Source: Lepus europaeus
Taxonomy: Eukaryota > Chordata > Mammalia > Lagomorpha > Leporidae
Direction: 5' to 3'
Assembly: GCF_033115175.1 (NCBI RefSeq)
Contig: NC_084837.1
Coordinates: forward strand, 91,570,499 to 91,634,498
Length of the DNA stretch: 64,000 nt
A model generated the notes under the pieces. The model saw only the letters and a list, made by a program, of their open reading frames with translations, did not search any database and had not been told where the DNA came from. The position numbers and the translations under genes were made by a program. Positions 44,041 through 64,000 of the stretch are shown here, piece by piece; position 1 is the first letter of the stretch, and every line of letters starts with the position of its first letter.

Positions 44041-44335
44041 AAATAAATTCACACCTTTGAAATTTGAGCTGCAGAGACGAAAGAGGAGACAGAGCGAGCT
44101 CCCATCTGCTCGTCCACTCCCCAAATGCCCACAGCTGCTGGAACTGGGCCGGGGCCAAAGCCAGGAGCTGGGCATGCAATCCAGGTCTCCCATGGGAGAG
44201 GCAGGGACCCAATCCCTCAAGCCACCCCTGCTGCACAGCAGCCTGCAAGGGTAGGAAGCTGGGCTTAGAAGCCAGCGCTGAAAATCAGACCCAGACATCC
44301 CGTGGTGGGATGTGGGCAGGGCAACTGCTAGGCTG
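44037..44335 (-). mobile_element. C-repeat-like SINE, antisense, old subfamily
   Basis: ATCTAAATAAATTCACACCT, CTCCCATCTGCTCGTCCACT, GCCGGGGCCAAAGCCAGGAG-like body and CCAGGTCTCCCATGGG. The head is degraded. Confidence 0.72.
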
Positions 44336-44423
44336 AACATCGCTCCCAGAGGCAAATTTCTCATCTCGCTTTCTGTGTGCGGAAGCTCCTTGTACTTCGT
44401 ATTATCACAAAGATCAAATGACC

Positions 44424-44733
44424 GGCTGGCGCTGCTGTGGCACAGTAGGCTAAGCCTCTGCCTGCAGCACCAGCATCCCATTCTGGCGATGGTTTGTGTC
44501 CTGGATGCTGCTCTTCCGATCCAGCTCCCTGCTGATGGCCTGGGGAAGCAGTGGAAGATGGCCCAAGTGCATGGGCCCCTGCATCCACGTGGGAGACCTG
44601 GAAGCTCCTGGTTCCTGGCTTTGGATCAGCTCAGCTGTGGCTGTTGTGCCATTTGGGGAGTGAACTGTGGATGGAAGACCTCTCTTTGTAACCCTGCCTC
44701 TCAAATAAATAAATCTTAAAAAAAAATCAGATG
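44424..44733 (+). mobile_element. C-repeat (CSINE)
   Basis: Head GGCTGGCGCTGCTGTGGCAC, body with CTGATGGCCTGGGGAAGCAG, and an AAATAAATAAATCTTAAAAA tail. Flanks ATCAAATGA and ATCAGATGA suggest the target duplication. Confidence 0.92.
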
Positions 44734-44745
44734 ATGTCCAGTAAT

Positions 44746-44773
44746 TTTGTTAATCACACATGTGATTAACAAA
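44746..44773. repeat. Near-perfect 28-bp palindrome (13-bp arms, 2-nt spacer)
   Basis: TTTGTTAATCACA at 44,746-44,758 and TGTGATTAACAAA at 44,761-44,773 are exact reverse complements around CA. It contains two facing GTTAAT cores, the half-site of HNF1-type homeodomain factors, in AT-rich single-copy DNA just after a C-repeat tail. Confidence 0.93.
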
Positions 44774-45199
44774 TATTAAAATATAAAAAAATCAGGTTTG
44801 TCATATTTTGTATTTTAAAGAGTTTACTTTAAAAGACTGTGTTGTTGACAGTCTGCTACCTTGGGATGGCCAACGGTTGGTTCCTAAGTTAGCAGGCTCG
44901 TGAGGGACACACCCAGCCCCTGTGTCCAGACCTTGTACCTCCAAGCCTTCCCGCACCAGCCTGTAAGCTAGCAACATCACAAGCATAGCGCTTCGGGTGG
45001 GCAGAGGCAGGCGGGGGGCAGCCTGTGCTTGAGTGCACCTGCAGGCCTGGTGCCTGGTGCCTGAGCGTGCCTGCAGGCCAGCAGCACCAGGACGCGCTGG
45101 CGTGCAGGGGCGATGCACCTGCTGGCACCTCAGCACTGGGATCTCATTCCAGCCTCGACCGTTTCTACAGCAGGGACTGGTGGAGCTGTCGTCCCCTAC
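44774..45199. other. Single-copy intergenic DNA
   Basis: AT-rich at first, then GC-rich with short direct repeats of GGTGCCT and GTGCCTGCAGGCC near 45,035-45,085. No gene recognised. Confidence 0.45.
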
Positions 45200-45541
45200 C
45201 TGTTTTTTTTTTTTTTTTTTTTTTTGACAGGCAGAGTGGACAGTGAGAGAGAGACAGACAGAGAAAGGTCTTCCTTTGCCGTGGGTTCACCCTCCAATGG
45301 CCGCTGCGGCCGGCGCACCGCGCTGATCCAAAGCCAGGAGCCAGGTGCTTCTCCTGGTCTCCCATGGGGTGCAGGGCCCAAGCAATTGGGCCATCCTCCA
45401 CTGCCTTCCCGGGCACAGCAGAGAGCTGGCCTGGAAGAAGGGCAACCGGGACAGAATCCGGCGCCCTGACCGGGACTAGAACTGGGTGTGCCAGCGCTGC
45501 AGGCAGAGGATTAGCCTAGTGAGGCACGGTGCCAGCTCCCC
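45200..45541 (-). mobile_element. Young-type C-repeat subfamily with long T-run, antisense
   Basis: Begins with a 24-T run and GACAGGCAGAGTGGACAGTG. The body carries CCGGCGCCCTGACCGGGACT, CTAGAACTGGGTGTGCCAGC and GGATTAGCCTAGTGAGGCAC, diagnostic of a different C-repeat subfamily from the other copies. The long pure tail and lower divergence suggest a more recent insertion. Confidence 0.92.
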
Positions 45542-46349
45542 TCCTGTTCTTGACTGGATCCAGGAAGCCCCTGTGGCACGGCCATTCTCGGAAAGGGCAA
45601 CAAGAGTCTGGAGGTGACACTGCTCCTTCCCCTTGCCCCACAGCAAGCCCCAGCCCCAACCTCAACCCTGTCTTAGCACTGGGGGCAACCTGGGGCCTGG
45701 GCACACACATGGAGTTCCACTCCAGCCAGAGTTCGAGGGGCTGTGTCTGTGTGCACAAGGCCCAGTCCAGAGGTGCTGCCGCTCCAGGTCCCAGCTGTAA
45801 CTGGGACCTCGGCTCAGCTCCCTCCCAGCCTCTGCCCAGGCCTGCTTTGAAGGGTGCTGTCCCCTTCCTGTCTGACTTGGAGCATGCTGGTCCCCAGCCT
45901 GGGTGGGTGCAATCCCAGCACCAGGAACCCACCCTTGGGGATCCTGCAGGAGCCCACTGCTCACCCCCCCTCCCCAGGGGACACTGACCTGCACTGAAAC
46001 CTCACACTTAATAAGGAAAAAAAAGGGTGCAGGTTTTCCGTGTCCAAAAGGTTCATGGCACTTAATTTCTTTCCAAAAAGTTTGGTGTTGACAGCTGTGG
46101 CCTGTGCTCCCCAGAGGGAGCTCTATCCTGTGAAGAGGAAAGCCCCGCCCCCCGTCCGCCACCCCCGGCCCCCGCGCCCCACACCAGGGCAGGCGGGACG
46201 GGGCAGACACTGCTCTGCAGGCTGTGGCAGAGGACAGCCTGCGCGGTGACATCCCGAGAGCGTGGAGCAGGGGACCGCCCAGGCCCCGGCAGGCCAGAGT
46301 CCCTGTGGCTGGCCCTGGCCTTGTCAGGAAGGGCTGACCCACTGGGGTA
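45542..46349. other. Intergenic DNA next to the TLE3 3' end
   Basis: Single-copy; a C-rich patch at 46,140-46,185 could form quadruplexes on the opposite strand. It may include the extreme 3'UTR of TLE3. No separate gene recognised. Confidence 0.4.
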
Positions 46350-48086
46350 GGGGCAATTAAGACGCAACAGTCAAGCCAACCTTTAAATAGGAACTTTTAA
46401 AAATATAAAAACAGCTCATAACAATGACTTTGCATTTTCTTTTTCTCTTCTTCAGGAATAAGGTTTTTTTTTCTACCCTCGCCCTCCCTTCCGGTTCGAG
46501 CCTTAACAAGAGGCAGCCGACACACACATCTTAGACCCAGAGAGCGCTCCAGACTTTGGGTGCCCACGTGCCCACCTCCACATCACGCCCAGACAGGTGC
46601 CGGCAGCATCGGCCGCCCGCAGTTGTCCCAGGGCCCTCCCCACCTGCTCCCTAGGCAGACCACACGTTATAAAATAATCCATAAAAATGCGGTATAAAAA
46701 TTATCTTCCATATGCTACATCCACAGAGAACCCACCCCAGGGCTCTCGACGGCCTTTAGCTTCTCTTTAAAAGAAGAAGAAGAAGAAAAAAAAAGACCCA
46801 AAGAAACAAACAAAATCCCAATACCTCAGAATGTTTCGGAACCCCACTGCAACCTGTTTGGGCCCGTGAGACTGACAGCTGCAAGGAGTTAGCACTTGGT
46901 GCGCCAAGGACCTCGGCCCCACCCCCGGCCCCGCCCAGGTCGGGGAGGGGCATCAGGGCTCAGGCTGGCAACCCTGTGGGTTAACAGATTTCCCCTCCAG
47001 GGGGAGAGGGAAGGGGCAGAAGGCATTTTATATAAAAGGACAGAACTTCTCATTCTTTTTATTCAAATTAAAAAAAAAAAAAAAAGCACCCCGCCAGCTG
47101 TAACTCGTCTCTGGCCGCTCCCTGAGCTGAGCTGCGAGGCCTTTCCTACCTCTGTGTCCTCCGCAGGCCGAGCCGGGCGGGGAGCGAGTGCCTTTGAACT
47201 TGCACTTCTCATCCCAATCGTGGAGAGGGCACCAAAGAGAAAGAGGAGGGGCTGAGGCCGTGGGAGGCAGAGGGCGGGAGAGGGTGGGTTAGCACAGGGG
47301 ACCTGGGACACCTGGCTGCCTCTGGGGGGCGTCGGCCCTGTCTCGGGACTGTCCACCAACCATCCTGCCCCTCTGTCTGTCACTCAGCCCAGACACCCCA
47401 GCTCACAGGGAACAAGCTCACTCCAGTGGGCCATAGGGGGCAGGTCCCTCCCCTAGCCCAAGCTGCTTCTCCCCATCCCACCCCCTCCTCAAGTGGCTCC
47501 CCTCCCCAGGTGGGAACTCCTGTTTAAAAAAAGACGAAGCCCCACCAGAGCAGGCTACAGATACAGCAGGCGAGGACGTGGCCGGAGCCGGGCGGGGAGG
47601 GGCCTCCTGCCCGCTGCCCGGCTGCCCAACAACTCTTATTTACACTTTTCACAAACCTTGTGCCCTGCACACAAGGGTACAAGAGCCCCCCTCCCCTAGC
47701 CCGGCAAATGTGGTCCATTCACAGTGCCCCCCAGCCCAGGGCAGGCAGGGGGACAGCTCCAAAGACAGGGGACAGAAGAGACATTCATGGGGACATCTGG
47801 GGGACTGGAGCCATAAACCTCCAAAAAGAAATCTATTTGTAGCATCTGTCAGTGGTGGTGAGGGGAGGAGGAGGAGAGGAGAGTCCATCCACCCGCGAGA
47901 CATGCCCATCCGTGCCCAGGAGTCCACACCAGGCCGGGCACGCATGCGCTCAGGTGCGAGAGCGTAGCCTCCAGCGCTCGGCTGTGAGCAGCCCCTCCTC
48001 TGCCACTTGGGGCCGGCGCCCGGGGTCTCCCTGCCAGAGCCCAGTGGGCTTCTCCCAGGGTCTGACAGCCCTGTTAGAGTCCTCGC
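46350..48086 (-). other. TLE3: TLE3 3' untranslated region (left end uncertain)
   Basis: Sequence 3' of the TLE3 stop, read on the minus strand. No SINE or other recognisable transposon lies in this 1.7 kb, unlike the DNA to its left, which fits a constrained 3'UTR. A canonical AATAAA lies at 47,058-47,063. Left of it, 46,380-46,800 is AU-rich and single-copy, with U-runs typical of 3'UTR control regions, so a longer transcript is plausible. I see no canonical signal at its far end, so the left limit is a guess. Confidence 0.6.
47058..47063 (-). terminator. TLE3: Candidate TLE3 polyadenylation signal AATAAA
   Basis: On the minus strand the hexamer reads AATAAA, about 1.03 kb after the stop. 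A U-run precedes it, and a U-rich stretch lies about 10-30 nt downstream. It is the only canonical hexamer I found in the correct orientation between 46.3 and 48.1 kb. Confidence 0.55.
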
Positions 48087-60254
<12,168 letters not shown>

Positions 60255-60699
60255 CTGTAATGAAGTTGGTGGTGAGCACAGGTGAGCAGGAGGGGGCAGG
60301 GCGGCTGGGGAGGGAGCGTCTCGGTGGCAAGGGAAAGCACCCCCAAGACTTCTGCCCCCAGATCAACCCACATGCTAACGGACTGCAATTCACATACAAG
60401 ACTGACATCTTCAAGCACCCCACCCCCACGGTTCAGGATCAGTATTTCAATAGCATAAATAATGCATGCATAGAAAAAAAAAGTCATCAGGGCCCCTCTC
60501 CCCGGAGGAGGACCCATTTTTAAGCTCACAGCTCATGCACACATGCCTCCGCCATCAGCAGCCAGCGTCTCCCACCCCGAGCCTATATCCAGGGCAGAAG
60601 TCCTTAATTCTGATGGATTCAAGCGCAATAGGGCAGGCGGGGCCAGGGCAGGCAGCAGGGTGAGCTTGGGGCCACTGGGACAGGAGCAAGGGTCGCTGG

Positions 60700-60800
60700 T
60701 CATCAGAGCTGAGGCTTTGGAGTCACAGACCAGGATTCAAACCCCAGCTCTGGGTGGCCTTGGGCAGCCCACTTCAATTCCCTGTTGTGTCCCGCAGCTG
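60700..60800 (+). mobile_element. MIR SINE relic in TLE3 intron 6
   Basis: GCTTTGGAGTCACAGACCAG, GATTCAAACCCCAGCTCTGG and GGCCTTGGGCAGCCCACTTC match the 5' half of MIR. Confidence 0.75.
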
Positions 60801-61254
60801 TCAGCTGGGGCAGGCGCCTACCACTCCTGGAGCCCCGGGACAGTGCGTGCTTCCACCGGGCAGTGAGCTCCCACTCTAAACTCTTCGCACGAGTGGGCTC
60901 AACATCATCATCAAAGGCAATCACAGCTTCGCCCAGCCCCGAGGCAAGGATTCTGGCCCCAAAGACCCCAGACCTGCCCACTTGGCACTGGCCTCAGGCC
61001 TCTCTCTCCTGCCCTTCCTACACCCAGGGGACGAGCGGGGGCCTGAGCACTCCTGAGCAGCCATGACAGATGTCCCTCATCTTCCTGGGATTGCACCAAG
61101 AATGGGGGTGCCGCGCGAGCAGGCTTAGGGATGGAAATCTCTCTTCGGATTGGCTGGGGCTGTGGGCGTGTTGGTTTGTGCCCACAACTTTCGTCTCCGT
61201 TAGTGCAAAAGGGAACCAATCCTCGCTGAACACCTGGCACTTTCCAACAATGAT

Positions 61255-61400
61255 CTCTGATTCTTCTAACCACCTGGCAAAGGAGCAGTAGTGCCCATTT
61301 CACAGAGGGGCAAACTGATGCTTCAGGGGCTGGAGTGGATGGCCAGTAACTGGCCCAACTCCACCACCAGGAAGTGGGACTTGCACTCAAAGATCCCCAA
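61255..61400 (-). mobile_element. MIR SINE relic in TLE3 intron 6, antisense
   Basis: GTGCCCATTTCACAGAGGGG, CAAACTGATGCTTCAGGGGC, GTAACTGGCCCAACTCC and AGGAAGTGGGACTTGCACTC are the reverse complement of MIR. Confidence 0.7.
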
Positions 61401-61592
61401 GGCAGGAGGCAAGAGGAGTGGACAGAGAGCAAAGACCTGACCAGCAGACAAAGCTCACTGACGACCCAGGGAGTCTGCGCGCCAATGCAAAATGCTCTCT
61501 GCACTCTAACAGATGAGAGGGGAGGCAGGCAGTCTGGCCAAAAGGCAGGCTCTAGGAGGCAGTTCATTTTTGAGGTAAAGGCTTAGCTTCCA

Positions 61593-61608
61593 CCCCCCCC
61601 CCCCCCCC
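61593..61608. repeat. Poly-C run, 16 nt
   Basis: Sixteen consecutive C on the plus strand, G on the TLE3 sense strand. Confidence 0.93.
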
Positions 61609-61889
61609 ACTTCCCCAAGCAAGCCACAAAAGCCAAGCTGGCGCCATCCCAAAGTTAATGGCCATGACACTCCGTGTCTCAGCTGTGGGTGCAGGGCTGC
61701 TCAGGATCCCCAGGGCCCCTGGGATGCCTGCTGCCAGGCCATGTGTGGAAGCTGCTGGTGGGCACTGGTCCCAGGGTGGGCTGACCCCAGCTCTACCCCC
61801 AGATACCACAGAAAGCATCACAGGAACGTGCAGGGCAGAAACCCAAGCCTCTTGGCCAAGAACTCGCACTTCTCCCAGAGGGGGTCCCC

Positions 61890-62195
61890 CATCTTTTCTT
61901 TGGAAAGAAAATAGAATCCTTATTACAAAAATAATACACTCTCATTGTAGGACAGTACTGAGAGCAAGCACAGATTACAACTCAAGGAAAAATTACCCTC
62001 CATCCTACCCCTAAGATTCCCCTGCTAATTGCTCTAGATTTTCCTCTATGGAAACGTACAATTTTAAATGCATGTCTAATAAACAGAAGGGTTCTTGCTA
62101 ACAGTTTGATTTTAACAGGAGCGTTCTGAAGAAAGCCACCCGCCCCTTTAGAGGCTGTATAGTATTCTCTCCTGTGGCTGGATGTGGAGAATCAT
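61890..62195 (-). mobile_element. L1-like fragment, antisense, in TLE3 intron 6
   Basis: ACAAAAATAATACACTCTCA, TTGTAGGACAGTACTGAG, AATTACCCTCCATCCTACCC, TTTTCCTCTATGG and GAGGCTGTATAGTATTCTC follow the order of old L1 3' regions read in antisense. Diverged; the call is tentative. Confidence 0.45.
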
Positions 62196-62364
62196 TGGAA
62201 CCCAGTTCTGAAACGCGTCTCCAGCAGGCCCGTTCGGTTCGGATGAGTTGCTGGTGAACAGAGCAAGGATGGAGGCAGCAAACCCGCTTTTCACAATGTG
62301 GAGCCAGTAAGACCCTCGGCGAAGGTAGGGAGAGGGGAAGGCTGGTGTCAACGTGGCTCTGCCA

Positions 62365-62700
62365 GGGCCGGCACTGTGGTGTAGTGGGTAAAGCCTCTGC
62401 CTGCAGTGCCGGCATCCCATATGGCCGCCGGTTGAAGTCCCGGCTGCTCCACTTCCCATCCAGCTCTCTGCTATGGCCTGGGAAAGCAGTGTAAGATGGC
62501 CCAAGTGCTTCGGCCCCTGTACCCGGATGGGAGACCCAGAAGAAGCTTTTGGCTCCTGGCTCTGGAATGGCTCAGCTCCAGCCATTGTGGCCATTTGGGG
62601 AGTAAACCAGTGGATGGAAGACTTTCTCTCTCTCTCTCTGCATCTCTGTAACTCCACCTTTCAAATACATTAATAAATCTTAAAAAAAAAAAAAAAAGGC
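62365..62700 (+). mobile_element. C-repeat (CSINE) in TLE3 intron 6
   Basis: Head GGGCCGGCACTGTGGTGTAG, body and an AAATACATTAATAAATCTT tail with an A-run. A 10-bp target duplication, GGCTCTGCCA, lies at 62,355-62,364 and 62,701-62,710. Antisense to TLE3. Confidence 0.95.
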
Positions 62701-62774
62701 GGCTCTGCCACCGGTGTACATGGCTAACCCCTTCTGTGAACAATCTGGCTCCCAGGGAAGATGCTATAGCAGGG

Positions 62775-63045
62775 GCCCACTTCCCTTCCCATGTGCGCAC
62801 CAGTTCGAGTCCCAGCTGCTCCACTTCTAATCCAGCTCCCTGCTAATGCACCTGGGAAAGCAGCAGAAGATGGCCCAAGTGCTCGGGCCCTTGCCAACCA
62901 TATGGGAGACCTGGATGCAGTTCCAGATTCTTGGCTTCAGCCTGGCCCAGCTCTGGCCATTGTGGTCATTTGGGGAGTGAATGAGAGGATGGGATGGTAT
63001 TACTGTCTCTCAAACTCCACCTTTCAAATAAGTAAGTCTTTTTTA
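62775..63045 (+). mobile_element. C-repeat (CSINE) in TLE3 intron 6, head missing
   Basis: Starts near CACCAGTTCGAGTCCCAGCT and continues through the body to a shortened CT tract and an AAATAAGTAAGTCTT tail. The tRNA-like head is absent. Antisense to TLE3. Confidence 0.9.
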
Positions 63046-64000
63046 AAAACAAAACAAAAAAACCTTCTTATTGTAAATTTGTACCTGGGGAAAGACTCGA
63101 GCCAATAGCTCCCCATTGGTCTTGGCTGACCAGGCCTCCCTGGCTGAACTCTGCCCAGTTCAAGTGCCACCTGCCCCAGGGCGTCCTCCCCACCACCCTG
63201 GCCAGAATGCATTTCTCCCTTCCAGCAGTCCTAATGGCTCAGCCTTGGGAGCCAGGCCCGGCTGTGCATTCCTAGGAGCCGTGAGCCCATGGACGAGCCA
63301 GCCGACCTCTCAGGGTCTCAGCGCCCCTGATCTGTGAAATGAAGGCCAAGGTGGAGCTCAGACCTCGGGGGCTGCAGGAGGTACACACGTGTGTGACCAT
63401 GGGCCAAGCCAAGCAGGTGCTCGGCCAAAACCAGCAGCAGCTGCCAGGTCTCCTCGTCTCGCACCACACTCGGGAGCCCCAGGAAGACAGCCGGCACCAC
63501 TGTCGTGCACCGTGCATTTTCTGGGCAAGCGCGGGCATGTGCTGGAGACGGAACAAAAGGGGACATCCACTGGCCCCCAGCCTTGTGCCCCCTCTGGAAG
63601 GCCCAGATGGAAGCAGCCAGCAGTGAGCTGGGCACGGAGCTTCACTAGTGGCTTTAGCGGGGTGCCCTGCTTCCCCAGAACAGGAGCTGGCCGACCAGTG
63701 TCAGAAGCCCAAGGTCAAAGGCAGAGTGGCTGTGGGGCACTCACTCCAAAGCTGAGCGGGGTCTCTTGCCTGAGCATGTCCGATGGGGACACCTGCTTGG
63801 CCACAGAGCAAAGCCCAAGGCCTGCTCATCTTGAAGGGGGAGGGTAGCGCTCTGCATAGCCAAAAACTCCCCATGGTCTCCCCGGGGCACCACCAGGGCA
63901 GGCCCAGTGGAGCCCACATCTGTCGTGACTGCCATAGAGGGCGGGACCAAGTTCTCTCTCATGGGGCCGGGGGCAGCTGGCAATGGCTGGCCCTACGGCA

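Larger units (their letters stand above)
60255..64000 (-). other. TLE3: TLE3 intron 6, 3' part
   Basis: I looked for exon 6, which would encode the VERAKQVTMTELNAIIG-type end of the Q domain, and found nothing resembling it up to the right edge. The region holds MIR relics on both strands, a C16 run, an L1-like fragment and two C-repeats. The rest is single-copy intronic DNA. Confidence 0.8.

Noticed and set aside
60703-60981. Minus-strand peptide with VIAFDDDVEP that briefly looked like a conserved exon
   Set aside because: No splice sites in the right phase, no match to TLE3 exon 6, and it overlaps a MIR relic.
60255-64000. TLE3 exon 6 within intron sequence
   Set aside because: No stretch encoding the expected end of the Q domain with a donor in phase was found.

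Overview
The window is vertebrate nuclear DNA, almost certainly from a lagomorph and most likely the European rabbit (Oryctolagus cuniculus). Two things show this. More than 30 copies of the tRNA-derived C-repeat (CSINE) family of lagomorphs are spread through it. It also holds one multi-exon mammalian gene with canonical GT-AG introns. Nothing bacterial, plasmid-like or CRISPR-like is present.

About 46.3 kb to 64.0 kb is the 3' part of TLE3, a Groucho-family transcriptional corepressor, on the minus strand. Fourteen coding exons were placed to the base: exons 7 to 20 if the usual 20-exon layout holds, including a 17-nt microexon 8. They join without a frame break into 1,938 nt, or 645 residues plus stop. 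This covers the last Q-domain residues, the GP, CcN and SP regions, and the whole C-terminal WD40 propeller. With the 124 upstream residues known from mammalian TLE3 the protein would be 769 aa, three shorter than the 772-aa isoform. Exons 1-6 lie beyond the right edge; intron 6 runs to the end. The 3'UTR reads leftward from 48,086 to at least about 47,040 and perhaps to about 46,350.

About 1 kb to 46.3 kb is intergenic DNA downstream of TLE3, and I find no convincing protein-coding gene there. It holds C-repeats, MIR and L2 relics, an old minus-strand LINE-1 (36.9-41.2 kb) riddled with younger insertions, a lagomorph L1 3' end, mariner-like MITEs (two split by C-repeats), a MaLR-like LTR, an ERV1-like LTR, MER5-like fragments, two CA/TG arrays, a (TA)n array born from a C-repeat tail and a CATC minisatellite. 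Between these lie single-copy AT-rich or CpG-rich blocks that look like regulatory elements, for example at 5.3, 6.8, 13.2, 21.3-21.6 and 30.3-30.9 kb, and at 57.0-57.5 and 58.4-58.6 kb inside TLE3 intron 8.

No undescribed multi-gene system was found. The points most worth following are the microexon and tandem splice acceptors of TLE3, two near-perfect palindromes (21,455-21,482 and 44,746-44,773), the nested transposon record, and the candidate regulatory blocks. Repeat family names are from memory of consensus sequences; no database was searched.
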